64,000 nucleotides of DNA from Bacteroidota bacterium. GTDB lineage: Bacteria; Bacteroidota; Bacteroidia; Chitinophagales; Chitinophagaceae. The stretch covers positions 1 through 64,000 of the forward strand of contig JAFDXJ010000004.1 in assembly GCA_018268015.1 (NCBI GenBank), given 5' to 3'. Below are positions 1 to 8,744 of the stretch, one piece after another. Each line of letters begins with the position of its first letter. Position 1 is the first letter of the stretch. Under the pieces are notes generated by a model. It saw only the letters and a list, made by a program, of their open reading frames with translations, did not search any database and was not told the origin of the DNA. The translations under genes were made by a program, and so were the position numbers.

Positions 1-28
1 CCCGAGATAAATATGGGTTTATTTGTGG

Positions 29-583
29 TCATGTGCTTGCTGAATTATTGGCTTCAAAAAAAGAAAATATCGTCGTTCCATAATTACGCTGAAAACGAAA
101 GAAAGGAAAATTGGAATACTCATTCCTGGGCGTATGTTCCAGGATAAATATTCCATCAGGAGCCAATAATTCTTTTTGAAATATTTTTTCTGGAAGCAAG
201 TCTATCTCATTCAATGCATAAGGAGGGCCGGCAAAAATAACCTGGTATTTTTCATGAGCCTTCTCTATAAATTCAAACACATCCATTGAATAAATTTGAA
301 CATTTTCAATTCCCAGGTGTTCAAAGTTTTTCTTTATGGATGTGCTCATCTGACTGTTTTTTTCTACGATATCCAACATGGATGCGCCACGTGATGCCAG
401 TTCCAGCGATATACTTCCTGTACCTCCAAAAAGATCCAGGGTTTTGATACCTTCCAGTGTGATCCTGTTTTGTAAAATATTAAACAAGCCCTCTTTGGCA
501 AAATCTGTGGTAGGCCTTGTTAAAGGCATTTTAGCAGGTGTAAGTATTTTCCTTCCACCAAATTTCCCGGAAATAATTCTCAT
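29..583 (-). CDS. rsmD: RsmD-family 16S rRNA (guanine-N2) methyltransferase with altered catalytic motif
   Basis: By family, RsmD transfers a methyl group from S-adenosylmethionine to N2 of G966 of 16S rRNA on the small subunit. The 184-residue length is normal. Visible are the N-terminal MRIISGKFGGRKI, the RPTTDFAKEGLFNIL region, and the SAM-binding DLFGGTGSISLELASRG (residues 50-66). The substrate-amine motif IV, normally (D/N)PP(Y/F), reads FAGPPY: residue 119 is Gly, codon GGC at 227-229, one transition from an Asp codon. The ATG start overlaps the stop of the upstream DUF3822 gene by 4 bp (ATGA), so the two are translationally coupled. The family call is firm; full activity is doubtful because of the Gly. 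Confidence 0.9.
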   Translation of the reverse strand: MRIISGKFGGRKILTPAKMPLTRPTTDFAKEGLFNILQNRITLEGIKTLDLFGGTGSISLELASRGASMLDIVEKNSQMSTSIKKNFEHLGIENVQIYSMDVFEFIEKAHEKYQVIFAGPPYALNEIDLLPEKIFQKELLAPDGIFILEHTPRNEYSNFPFFRFQRNYGTTIFSFFEANNSAST

Positions 584-1398
584 AATGAATCAAAGCAGTA
601 TAAAGAAAAATAATGTAAAGGGAATTCCTGAAACCCGCTCGTCATAAACTTTGACTGCCCGGGTTCTTCCAAATAAAACCGGGAGATATACCTATATAAT
701 GTTTTGTATAAGGGAGAATCTGTATCGATCATTCCTACAGCTTCAACTGGAGTATCTGCAGGAAGCCCTGTCTGTTTGATAGCAAGCAAAATATAGTAAA
801 GTGCATCCTCGGGGGTTTGAAAATCGAAATGTCTGATGAGTTGCAATTGATTCTCTTTAATTACAACTGCAATAAAATAAGATGAATAAAAATAAACTTT
901 GATAAGGTTTTCTGTTGATACGGAATGAAGATGCCGGAGAATTTCTTTGTATTTATGCTGGGTCTCCGCAGCCGGAAATGTAGTGCGCAGCTCCTTAAGG
1001 CCATTTACTTGTAAATCATTTACCACAGCCACTTCGATATCATATCCATGTTCAATTTGTAAATTTCTCTCTAAACTATTTTTCATTAAGGAGAAATGAT
1101 TCATCAATAAATTTTGATCCAGCAGGTCTTCCGGTATTGTCGTACATTCCTCATTTTCCAAAATAATCAAAGGCGTTTTATCCGTTTGGTTTAATAATTT
1201 GGATTGTTGCAATATATGCTGCCAGGTATAATCAAATTGCGCTGCATCTGCAAGGGTAAACTGGAATAATTCCAGGGAAAGAAATTGAGCGGTTTCTTCA
1301 TTTTTTGTCCATGCAGCAAGATGATTTTTTCCCAGTTCCATAAATAACTTCCCTTCCTGTGGATTAGGGGAATAAATGCCAAATGTTTTCTGAATCAT
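580..1398 (-). CDS. DUF3822 family protein
   Basis: A 272-residue protein that resembles the DUF3822 family of Bacteroidota, which in my recollection often sits directly upstream of rsmD, as here. No catalytic motif is recognised. There is no signal peptide or membrane segment, so it is probably cytoplasmic. The frame can be extended to a TTG at 1419, but the ATG at 1398 (MIQKTFGIYSPN) is preferred because a weak -7-like element (TATCATTG, minus strand, 1417-1424) overlaps the TTG. Its stop overlaps the rsmD start by 4 bp. The function is unknown, and linkage to rRNA modification is only suggested by position. Confidence 0.8.
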   Translation of the reverse strand: MIQKTFGIYSPNPQEGKLFMELGKNHLAAWTKNEETAQFLSLELFQFTLADAAQFDYTWQHILQQSKLLNQTDKTPLIILENEECTTIPEDLLDQNLLMNHFSLMKNSLERNLQIEHGYDIEVAVVNDLQVNGLKELRTTFPAAETQHKYKEILRHLHSVSTENLIKVYFYSSYFIAVVIKENQLQLIRHFDFQTPEDALYYILLAIKQTGLPADTPVEAVGMIDTDSPLYKTLYRYISRFYLEEPGQSKFMTSGFQEFPLHYFSLYCFDSL

Positions 1399-1449
1399 AA
1401 ATAAATTATATGTGTGCAATGATACTAAATTACGTTCGTTTATTCCGGT

Positions 1450-1481
1450 TTTGATAAATGCTTAACGGAATAGTAGATTTG
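1450..1481 (+). promoter_or_regulatory. Bacteroidota-type promoter for the MATE gene
   Basis: TTTG at 1450-1453, a 20-base spacer, then TAGATTTG at 1474-1481. This fits the TTTG / TAnnTTTG pattern of the primary sigma factor of this phylum. Transcription would start near 1487, just before the ATG at 1491 and after the upstream ATG at 1458. Confidence 0.6.
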
Positions 1482-1490
1482 CGCCCCAGT

Positions 1491-2846
1491 ATGAGCAAAA
1501 ATCATTCCAGCCGTTTACAATTAAAAATGACCAATCGCCAGATTTTTCAAATGGCTATGCCTATTGCTGCATCTATTCTCGTTCCTCAGGCAAATTTTAT
1601 TACAAACAATATTTTTCTCGGGGCTTTGGGTGAGCAGCCGCTCGCTGTAGCCGGGATTACAGGGGTCTATTATTTATTTTTTGCCGTTATTGGTTTTGGT
1701 TTAAGTAATGGCCTGCAAGTATTGATCTCCAGGCGTTCCGGAGAAAATCATATTTCTGCAATTGGGATATTATACAACCAGGGTATCCTACTGGCCATTG
1801 TATTAGCAGTTTTCAGTATTGTGTTTACAATCTTTCTTTCCCCGGGTATTCTTAGTGCATCCCTTCATCATCCGGATAATATATCTATGGCCATTGGGTT
1901 TTTGAAAATAAGGATATGGGGAATTTTATTCCTATACCTGTACCAAATGAGTAATGCCCTTTTGGTAGGCACCAATCAAAGTAAATATTTATTGTATGGT
2001 ACCATTCTGGAAACCATCATCAATATTTTATTAGACTATTGTTTAATCAATGGCAAGTGGGGCATGCCTCCAATGGGATTTAATGGAGCTGCCGTAGCAT
2101 CCGTCCTATCCGAGTTTACTGCATTATTGACGGTGCTTTGTGTAATTCATTTTAAAAAAATAGCACAACGATTTGCCTTATTCCGGCAAATTTATCTTAA
2201 TAAAATCCAGTTGAGTCTTATTCTGAATCAATCCCTGCCACTCATCATGCAATATGCATTAAGTATAGGTTCCTGGGAATTTTTCTATATCATCATTGAG
2301 CATCATGGCGAAAGAGATTTAGCTATTTCAAATATTATCCGCAACTTATTCGGGCTTTTTGGGTGTATAACCTGGGCATTTGCTGCTACAACCAATACCA
2401 TGGTCAGTAATTTTATTGGTCAGGGATTACAAGATAAAGTGGTTCCGCTTATTATCAAAATCATGAAATGGAGTGTTCTTTTCTCTACGATTATTTTTGT
2501 ATTATTAAATTGCTGGCCCGGTATCTTAATGCCTTTATACGGGCAGGATGAAGCCTTTACCCAGGCGGCTATTCCGGTAGTGCGGGTTGTATCAGTTGCT
2601 TTAATTTTAATGTCCATTTCCACAATATGGCTCAACGCTGTTATTGGTACCGGGAATACCAAAATTAACCTGGCCATTGAAATGTTGGCAATCAGTTTCT
2701 ATTGTATTTTCGTTTATACGGTTTTGGAAAAATTAAATTTACCTATCACGGTAGGCTGGTGTTCTGAATGGGTTTACTGGACTACTTTATTTATTCCTTC
2801 ATTTTTGTATATCAAAAGTAACAGGTGGAGAAAGAAAATTTTATAA
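1491..2846 (+). CDS. MATE family efflux transporter
   Basis: A polytopic inner-membrane protein of about 451 residues with roughly twelve hydrophobic segments in two similar halves, matching the MatE fold (Na+- or H+-coupled export of cations or drugs). Recognisable family features are the MAMPIAASILVPQANFITNN first helix and the INILLDYCLINGKWGMPPMGFNGAAVASVLSE loop region. The frame opens at an ATG at 1458, but a good promoter overlaps that codon, so the ATG at 1491 (MSKNHSS) or 1527 (MTNRQIFQ) is more likely. It is divergent from the DUF3822-rsmD pair. The substrate cannot be told from sequence. Confidence 0.88.
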   Translation: MSKNHSSRLQLKMTNRQIFQMAMPIAASILVPQANFITNNIFLGALGEQPLAVAGITGVYYLFFAVIGFGLSNGLQVLISRRSGENHISAIGILYNQGILLAIVLAVFSIVFTIFLSPGILSASLHHPDNISMAIGFLKIRIWGILFLYLYQMSNALLVGTNQSKYLLYGTILETIINILLDYCLINGKWGMPPMGFNGAAVASVLSEFTALLTVLCVIHFKKIAQRFALFRQIYLNKIQLSLILNQSLPLIMQYALSIGSWEFFYIIIEHHGERDLAISNIIRNLFGLFGCITWAFAATTNTMVSNFIGQGLQDKVVPLIIKIMKWSVLFSTIIFVLLNCWPGILMPLYGQDEAFTQAAIPVVRVVSVALILMSISTIWLNAVIGTGNTKINLAIEMLAISFYCIFVYTVLEKLNLPITVGWCSEWVYWTTLFIPSFLYIKSNRWRKKIL

Positions 2847-2874
2847 AAAGATCGAACAAAATTATTCATTCATC

Positions 2875-3330
2875 ATGCTAACTATTTATACGGATGGTGC
2901 ATCACGCGGAAATCCCGGGCCCGGCGGTTATGGTGTCCTACTAATGTGGAAAGACCATAAAAAGGAAATAAGCGCTGGATACCGGATTACCACAAATAAC
3001 AGGATGGAATTAATGGCCGTGATCGTAGCTTTGGAGTCGCTGACTAAGCAGCATATTCCGGTTTCTATTTACACCGATAGTCAATATATCGTCAATAGTG
3101 TAGAAAAGAAATGGCTGGACACCTGGATCAAAACAAACTTTAAAGGAGGCAAAAAAAATAAAGACCTCTGGATGCGGTATGCTTCTATTGCCCAAAATTT
3201 CGAAATTAAATTTCACTGGGTAAAAGGCCATGCCGCAAATCCATTTAATAATCGTTGTGATGAACTGGCAACGATGGCTGCCGATGGCGACCATCTATTA
3301 GTGGACAAAGGTTATGAAAGCCTTCAGTAG
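2875..3330 (+). CDS. rnhA: Ribonuclease HI
   Basis: Cleaves the RNA strand of RNA:DNA hybrids during replication and repair. At 151 residues it has the usual length. The metal-binding carboxylates are all present: D7 in YTDGAS, E45 in RMEL, D68 in YTDSQ and D129 in RCDE, with the mobile H119 in KGHA. The basic handle region (KKWLDTWIKTNFKGGKKNKDLW) is present as in the E. coli enzyme. It begins 28 bases after the MATE stop and is probably co-transcribed. Function is considered certain. Confidence 0.96.
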   Translation: MLTIYTDGASRGNPGPGGYGVLLMWKDHKKEISAGYRITTNNRMELMAVIVALESLTKQHIPVSIYTDSQYIVNSVEKKWLDTWIKTNFKGGKKNKDLWMRYASIAQNFEIKFHWVKGHAANPFNNRCDELATMAADGDHLLVDKGYESLQ

Positions 3331-3385
3331 AAAGAATAATTATTCTATCAAAAACCGGAAAAAGTTTCCAATATTATTTAAAAAT

Positions 3386-3958
3386 TCAGGCTTTTTTGAA
3401 AAGCAAAGAATGCTTTTCACCAATAAAATATTTATACACGCCTATAAAACAAGGTACAAAAACAAGGGTTGATAGAAATGAATTTTTTAGAAAGGGCAAT
3501 CCCATAATATATGCATCCATGAGGCCGTAAATATCTTTTGAATACATTGTTGTCTGACTGGCCCACACCTGGAAATTTGATAAGAAAAAGTAAATCAAAG
3601 GACCCATAATGATACTCAGGACGATCCCGGGTGTTTTGGCTTTCCTGAAAGTCACTCCAATTAATACAATCATTAAAAGTAAAATATAATTGATCAACTG
3701 TCCGGAATAAAATCCCGCAAATGGAAACCAACCGGCCATATAAAATCCCTGTATGAGCGCATCACTGATAAATAGAGCGATGAGTGGAAATAAAAAAGTG
3801 ACTTTCAAATCCTTTATCTTAAGACCTGCAAATAGTGCCATAGCGATAATAGTACTGAATCCACTCATGGCAAGGTTTGGCGCACAAATAAATTTCACAA
3901 TTGTGGTCACTGCAACCACAAAAATCAAAAAGTAAATAGTGGAGCGCGTATTCTTCAT
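3386..3958 (-). CDS. DUF6580 family putative membrane transport protein
   Basis: A 190-residue integral membrane protein with five to six hydrophobic helices (for example residues 8-28, 30-46, 53-70, 85-110 and 115-135). It resembles Bacteroidota proteins annotated as DUF6580 putative transport proteins, which have the compact look of small-solute permease subunits. The frame runs further upstream to 4111, but that extension lies over the manA coding end. The ATG at 3958 (MKNTRSTIYF), followed by a hydrophobic helix, is the sensible start. No energy-coupling partner gene is next to it. The substrate is unknown. Confidence 0.75.
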   Translation of the reverse strand: MKNTRSTIYFLIFVVAVTTIVKFICAPNLAMSGFSTIIAMALFAGLKIKDLKVTFLFPLIALFISDALIQGFYMAGWFPFAGFYSGQLINYILLLMIVLIGVTFRKAKTPGIVLSIIMGPLIYFFLSNFQVWASQTTMYSKDIYGLMDAYIMGLPFLKNSFLSTLVFVPCFIGVYKYFIGEKHSLLFKKA

Positions 3959-4043
3959 GTCTTTAAATTTATTACAAAAATAAGGCTTTAAATTTTTATA
4001 AGACAACTTGTATTTTACAACCTTATACAAGATATCTATTTTT

Positions 4044-5237
4044 TCAAGGTACAAAAGCTTTAAAAGCCAGGAGTTTTTCCTTTGATTTGATCGTATAATT
4101 CTCTCCGGCACATATCAAAGCCGCTTCTCCTCTCTTGATGGTCAGCTTACGAGAGCCCTTCAATTCTGCAATACCTTCTATCACCACAATGATTTCCGAT
4201 GATGTAGAAATATATTGATGACATTCCTCTTTCTTTAATTTCAATGCTGAAATACCGAAATCAGGAACAGCACTTTCATAAACCAGGTTTCCTTTTCCAT
4301 CATCTATCCCTTTCAGGATTCTCGGATCAGTTCCTTTGAAAATAACATGTTTCAACAATTCCGGCACATCTATATGCTTGGGTGTAAGGCCGGCTCGCAG
4401 TACATTATCGCTGTTTGCCATGAGCTCTATGTTTTTCCCTTCCAGGTAAGCATGTGGCAGGCCGGCTCCCTGGAAAATGCCTTCCCCTTTTTTAAGGTGC
4501 AATAAGTTGAAAAAATAAATGGAAAAAATGCCTCGGTCAATATGGGTGGGTATTTTGTCTAAATAATATTTAGCTACCCAATAATCCGGATCTTCTTTAG
4601 CAAGTGTCTTTTTTCTTTTCAAAGCAGATTTCACTAGAGGCAACAGCATGTAATCCACTTTCTCCTGAGGCATTTGCATGACCTCTTTATAGAAAGCCTT
4701 ATATCCTTTCTCCCTGAATATCCCTGCCAGATCATTAAAAGCTTTTATGGAGTCTAATCTTTTTTGCAATTCGATTTGTTGCAGGAAACCATGTAACAAC
4801 CAGAAGTCACTCAATGCAACCATAATTTCCGGTTTATGATTCCGGTCTTTATAATTTCGGTCCTTTGCATTGATCGGTTTTCCCATGATATCTTCTGCAT
4901 CAAAACCTTTCGCAGCAGCGGTCTTGGATGGATGTACCTGAATGGATAAAGCATCTCTTACATCCAGTATTTTAAAAAGGAAGGGCAATTCGCCATAGCT
5001 TTCATACACCTTTTCACCCAGGATAAAAGCGGGCATTTCACGAATAGCATCCTGCAAATTAATCGGGCCTGTATGTGTATTAATGGTAGATGATGCTGAA
5101 GGATGTGCACCCATCCAATACTCTGCAAATGGCTTGTGATCCGGGTTATTGATTCCCAGCCATTGTGGGATAAACCGATCACCTCCCCAGGCATAGTGCA
5201 TCACTTTTCCTTTTAATTTAAAAATTTTCTCTTGCAA
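4044..5237 (-). CDS. manA: Mannose-6-phosphate isomerase, class I
   Basis: Interconverts fructose-6-phosphate and mannose-6-phosphate, feeding GDP-mannose and surface glycan synthesis. The type I zinc site is visible: SIQVHPSK (Q and H), KPEIMVAL (Glu) and GLPHAYLEG (His), then the phosphate-binding Arg in NVLRAGLTPKHID. Family proteins begin close to a KLKGKVxxYAWGG stretch. To keep it intact the start must lie before the first ATG (5201), and the TTG at 5237 (TTG CAA GAG AAA ATT) fits. The longer frame to 5399 would overrun the divergent yraN gene. Function is secure; the start is inferred. Confidence 0.88.
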   Translation of the reverse strand: MQEKIFKLKGKVMHYAWGGDRFIPQWLGINNPDHKPFAEYWMGAHPSASSTINTHTGPINLQDAIREMPAFILGEKVYESYGELPFLFKILDVRDALSIQVHPSKTAAAKGFDAEDIMGKPINAKDRNYKDRNHKPEIMVALSDFWLLHGFLQQIELQKRLDSIKAFNDLAGIFREKGYKAFYKEVMQMPQEKVDYMLLPLVKSALKRKKTLAKEDPDYWVAKYYLDKIPTHIDRGIFSIYFFNLLHLKKGEGIFQGAGLPHAYLEGKNIELMANSDNVLRAGLTPKHIDVPELLKHVIFKGTDPRILKGIDDGKGNLVYESAVPDFGISALKLKKEECHQYISTSSEIIVVIEGIAELKGSRKLTIKRGEAALICAGENYTIKSKEKLLAFKAFVP

Positions 5238-5269
5238 ATTCAGCGCTTTTTTAATAGATTGTATATTCC

Positions 5270-5629
5270 ATGACAGAAAACAAAAATACAGGAAATAAAG
5301 GTGAAGAAATGGCCTCAGTTTATTTAACCAAAAGAGGATTTCAAATTTTGGAAAAAAATTGGCGCCATAAACATTGGGAAGTGGATTTGATAGCATCATC
5401 CAAAAAGAATATCCTGCATTTTATTGAAATCAAAACTCGTACAACCATGAAGTATGGCTACCCGGAAGAAAGCATTGGCAAAAAGAAAATGGACAACTTG
5501 CGTAATGCAGCTGAAGAATACCAGTATTTACATCCTGAATGGAAATATATACAATTTGATGTATTGGCAATTTTACTCCATCCTCATGAACAGGTATCCT
5601 ATTTTTTATTAGAGGATGTATATTTTTAA
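5270..5629 (+). CDS. YraN family protein (UPF0102), endonuclease-like fold
   Basis: 119 residues, the standard length of UPF0102/YraN proteins. The restriction-endonuclease-like core is visible: the N-terminal KGEEMASVYLTKRGFQIL helix, an Asp in WEVDLIA, and an ExK motif in FIEIKTRT, a PD-(D/E)xK-type active site. The family has been linked to DNA processing, but its role is unsettled. Its ATG lies 32 bases from the inferred manA start on the opposite strand, so the two share a very short divergent promoter region. It ends 6 bases from the convergent YkgJ gene. Confidence 0.88.
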   Translation: MTENKNTGNKGEEMASVYLTKRGFQILEKNWRHKHWEVDLIASSKKNILHFIEIKTRTTMKYGYPEESIGKKKMDNLRNAAEEYQYLHPEWKYIQFDVLAILLHPHEQVSYFLLEDVYF

Positions 5630-5635
5630 AAAGAA

Positions 5636-6145
5636 TTATTGCGCCAACTGAAGTTTTTGTGCCATCTTTTCTACCATTAAATAAGTAGCCGGGCAGTGAA
5701 CGATATTCTGTTGATGAACATGAATATAGTCAATGGGTTGTTTCTTCTTAAAGTGAGGGAAACCGGCGCAATCAGCAGGTCTTACCGCATAAATGGTACA
5801 TTTGTTTGTTTTCAAATCCAGGAATTGGCAGGGCTGTTTCACATTCACCCAGTCTCTATCTTTCTGCTCATAAATTAGCCATTTCATTTTAAATGCCTTC
5901 GGTGTCATATGAAGGTGCGCAGATATTCTTTGAATATCTTTTGGCGTAAATGTAGGCGTCATTGTTTTGCAACAACGTGCACAACTGGTGCAATCTATCT
6001 CTTTCCATACCTCCTGATCCAGTTGCCGCATCAGGCTATAAAATTTTTCAGGCGGATTTTTTTCAACACGCGACAAGAATCTTTTCATCTTTTTTTGATG
6101 ACGATTTCGTTTCTGAATAAAGGATCGAATATTTACCGGCTGCAT
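5636..6145 (-). CDS. YkgJ family cysteine cluster protein
   Basis: A 169-residue soluble protein with the YkgJ-type metal- or Fe-S-binding pattern CTSCARCC in the middle, followed by CQFLDLKTNKCTIYAVRPADCAGFP, giving about eight conserved cysteines in the canonical order, and a further HCPAT near the C terminus. The basic N terminus (KKRNRHQKKMKRF-like) lacks a signal peptide. The biochemical role of the family is not established; a zinc or iron-sulfur site is assumed from the cysteine spacing. It converges with yraN and is divergent from xerD. Confidence 0.85.
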   Translation of the reverse strand: MQPVNIRSFIQKRNRHQKKMKRFLSRVEKNPPEKFYSLMRQLDQEVWKEIDCTSCARCCKTMTPTFTPKDIQRISAHLHMTPKAFKMKWLIYEQKDRDWVNVKQPCQFLDLKTNKCTIYAVRPADCAGFPHFKKKQPIDYIHVHQQNIVHCPATYLMVEKMAQKLQLAQ

Positions 6146-6247
6146 GGTTCGGCAGAAATGATTTTTCTATTTGTAATTTAGCAGAAATATTTTTAACGGG
6201 TCAAAGGAATTGCAAAAATTTAATTTTACCAAATACGATCATGATTT

Positions 6248-7174
6248 ATGTGGGAAGAATACCTCAAAAGTTTTAAACAATATTTATTCCTGGAAAAATC
6301 TCTCAGTAAGCTTTCCGTTGAAGCCTATTTACATGACCTTCAATTATTAATCTCCTGGTTTGAACTTCAGGAAAAAGCGCCGGTTCTTACAGAAATTACA
6401 CATAAAGACTTGCAGTTATTTATTCAATGGCTTCATGAAATAGGCATGGGACCTGCATCACAGGCAAGGATTATCTCCGGAATCCGTAATTTTTTTCTAT
6501 TTTGCTTACAGGAAGAAATCATTGAAAAAGATCCCTCCAGCCTCCTCGAAACACCTCGATTAAAAAGGCATTTACCCGAAGTACTGGAAGTATCAGAAAT
6601 TGAAAATATGATCTCTATGATTGAAACAGGGAAACCATCAGGAGCACGTAATCGCGCTATTATTGAAATGATGTATAGCTGTGGCTTGCGTGTGAGTGAA
6701 GTAACCCAACTTTTGTTGAGCGGGTTACATTTTGATATGGGTTATATCAAAGTAACCGGTAAAGGGAATAAGGAAAGATTGATCCCTGTTGGAAAGCCGG
6801 CCATTAAATACACGGAATTATATATACACCATATTCGAATTCATCAAAGAATTCAAACCGGTTTTGAAGACACCTTGTTTATCAATAGTCAGGGCAAATG
6901 TTTGAGCAGGATCATGATTTTTCATATCATTAAAGACCTGGCAAAAAAAGCAGGAATCAAAAAAACTATATCGCCACACACATTACGTCATTCTTTTGCC
7001 ACGCACCTGGTAGAAGGTGGCGCTAACTTAAGAGCTGTCCAGGAAATGCTGGGCCATGAAAGTATCACCACAACAGAAATTTATACGCATTTAGATCGTG
7101 ACTATTTAAGAAGTACATTGCAACAATTCCATCCGGCATTTCAAAAAGATTTTTATGCTAAAAAAAGGGAATGA
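6248..7174 (+). CDS. xerD: Tyrosine recombinase XerD
   Basis: A site-specific recombinase that resolves chromosome dimers at dif with XerC and FtsK. It has 308 residues with an N-terminal SAM-like core-binding domain (residues 1-95) and a catalytic domain. The catalytic set is complete: R148 (GLRVSE), K172 (TGKGNKERLIP), H244 and R247 (PHTLRHSFATH), H270 (LGHESI) and Y279 (IYTH). No integrase-type neighbours, repeats or attachment sites are nearby, so it is taken as the chromosomal housekeeping enzyme and not an integron or phage enzyme. Discrimination between XerC and XerD rests on overall similarity. Confidence 0.92.
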   Translation: MWEEYLKSFKQYLFLEKSLSKLSVEAYLHDLQLLISWFELQEKAPVLTEITHKDLQLFIQWLHEIGMGPASQARIISGIRNFFLFCLQEEIIEKDPSSLLETPRLKRHLPEVLEVSEIENMISMIETGKPSGARNRAIIEMMYSCGLRVSEVTQLLLSGLHFDMGYIKVTGKGNKERLIPVGKPAIKYTELYIHHIRIHQRIQTGFEDTLFINSQGKCLSRIMIFHIIKDLAKKAGIKKTISPHTLRHSFATHLVEGGANLRAVQEMLGHESITTTEIYTHLDRDYLRSTLQQFHPAFQKDFYAKKRE

Positions 7175-7297
7175 TCCATTTTATTCATCTATTTTTTCAC
7201 TTACAATTCTGTAATTATAAAAGCACAAGATAAAAATATTCAGTACAGTGATGAGGAGCTTTTAAATAGCTACCGTAATGGATCACAACAGGATACA

Positions 7298-7780
7298 TTG
7301 GCGATCTTATTTCAACGTTATTATCCACTCCTTTTTGGTGTGTGCCTCAAGTATTTTAAAGAACCGGAAACCGCAAAAGATGCCGTTATGGATATTTATG
7401 AAGAATTGGTTTCCAAAGTTAGAAAACATGATATACAACATTTTAAAAGTTGGCTATACCGTGTAGCTCAGAATCATTGCCTGATGAAATTGCGCAGCAA
7501 AAAAAATGTGCCTTACATGGAAATAAATGACGCTCTTATGCAAAAGGACGATTTCATGCATCTTGATGATATACATGAAAAGGAATCAAAATTCAACCAG
7601 CTTGAAAAATGCCTGGAAGCTTTGCCGGCATTACAAAAACAAAGTATTTTTTTATTTTATACTGAAAAAAAATGTTACCATGAAATTGCCGTTCAAACGG
7701 GCCAGGAATGGAATAAAGTGCGTAGTACCATTCAAAATGGCCGTCGAAACCTAAAAATTTGTATGGAAAAAAATGGATAG
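7298..7780 (+). CDS. ECF-type sigma-70 factor (real start probably upstream)
   Basis: Region 2 (FQRYYPLLFGVCLKYFK...AKDAVMDIYEELV) and region 4 (LEALPALQKQSIFLFYTEKKCYHEIAVQTG, a helix-turn-helix) define an extracytoplasmic-function sigma factor that would redirect RNA polymerase. The coordinates start at a TTG, the first usual start codon in frame. The same frame is open back to 7175, and its translation from about 7217 (KAQDKNIQYSDEELLNSYRNGS) reads like the conserved start of region 2. No ATG, GTG or TTG exists there, so a rare start (ATA 7217, ATT 7214 or 7238) or a mutated start codon is possible. The stop overlaps the next gene by 8 bp. Confidence 0.85.
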   Translation: MAILFQRYYPLLFGVCLKYFKEPETAKDAVMDIYEELVSKVRKHDIQHFKSWLYRVAQNHCLMKLRSKKNVPYMEINDALMQKDDFMHLDDIHEKESKFNQLEKCLEALPALQKQSIFLFYTEKKCYHEIAVQTGQEWNKVRSTIQNGRRNLKICMEKNG

Positions 7781-8690
7781 ACCTATCAATAATAAACCGG
7801 TCACTTTTGAAGTAATCGAAAAATATTTCTCGGGTAAAATGACCCGGGAAGAAATGCATGCATTGGAAAAAGCTGCACTCGATGATCCATTTCTTGCTGA
7901 GGCATTGGAAGGTTATGATCAACATAAAAATAATTGGGCAGATGTAAATAAACAAGTAGGACTACTCAAAGATTTCACTGTTTCGAATACATCTTCTACA
8001 AACCCCCCCGTATGGAAACTTTACCCGGTTTTTATTCGGGTGGCAGCAATCATTATTATAATTCTATTAGCCGGCGGTATCGGTTGGTATAGCTGGTTTC
8101 GTCAAAAGCCTGATTCTCCGGTTATAGCAGAAATTGTTAACCCTAAAAACCAAAATAATCCTACACTTCAAGCTCAGGATACAACCTTAAATTCCCCCGA
8201 ATTGAACACTCAAAATGTAGATAAAACCAAAACAAATCCTTCCTCAAAAACAGGTATTTCAAAAAAAGAAGAAGCTCCAAAAATTAATAAAAATGCACCA
8301 CTCATAGCGATGAAGGAAAAGATATATCCGGATAGTACAGTTAATGAAAATAAACCTGATTTGAGTAAGGCAGCAACTTCTGCAAAAGTAAATACGTTCA
8401 ATGAAAACTTAGCCCTACAACCCCCTGCACCGATTGGTGGTATGGCAGCATTTCTTCAATATGTAAATGAAAGAGCAGGCTTTTACAAAAAACTACTCCC
8501 CGAGAATTATCAAAGTGGTGTCGTGAAAATTGATTTTCACATCAGTTCGAATGGGCAACCAGAAAATCTTAAGATTATCCAAAGTCTTTCTCCTACAATG
8601 GATAGCCTGGCCGGTAAAATTTTATCCGAAGGCCCGGCCTGGCAAACACGCTTGAATGATTCAATTTCCTCTATAAAAATACGTTTCTAA
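7773..8690 (+). CDS. Anti-sigma-factor-like membrane protein with TonB-C-like terminus
   Basis: 305 residues. The N-terminal cytoplasmic part (FEVIEKYFSGKMTREEMHALEKAALDDPFLAEAL) matches the short segment found in many Bacteroidota anti-sigma or energy-transducer-like proteins. One transmembrane helix lies at residues 88-108, followed by a low-complexity Asn/Lys/Pro-rich periplasmic linker and a C-terminal domain (about 225-305, VVKIDFHISSNGQPENLKIIQS) like TonB C-terminal domains. The 8-bp overlap with the ECF sigma gene argues that it sequesters that sigma factor and responds to an envelope signal. The anti-sigma role is inferred from context. Confidence 0.75.
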   Translation: MDRPINNKPVTFEVIEKYFSGKMTREEMHALEKAALDDPFLAEALEGYDQHKNNWADVNKQVGLLKDFTVSNTSSTNPPVWKLYPVFIRVAAIIIIILLAGGIGWYSWFRQKPDSPVIAEIVNPKNQNNPTLQAQDTTLNSPELNTQNVDKTKTNPSSKTGISKKEEAPKINKNAPLIAMKEKIYPDSTVNENKPDLSKAATSAKVNTFNENLALQPPAPIGGMAAFLQYVNERAGFYKKLLPENYQSGVVKIDFHISSNGQPENLKIIQSLSPTMDSLAGKILSEGPAWQTRLNDSISSIKIRF

Positions 8691-8744
8691 ATAGCCGCAT
8701 TTTCCCTAAATAAGTGCTATATTAGACAACTCAAAAAAATAATT

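Noticed and set aside
6248..7174. The tyrosine recombinase as a sign of an integrated element
   Set aside because: No attachment-site repeats, cargo or phage genes nearby, and the sequence reads as chromosomal XerD.
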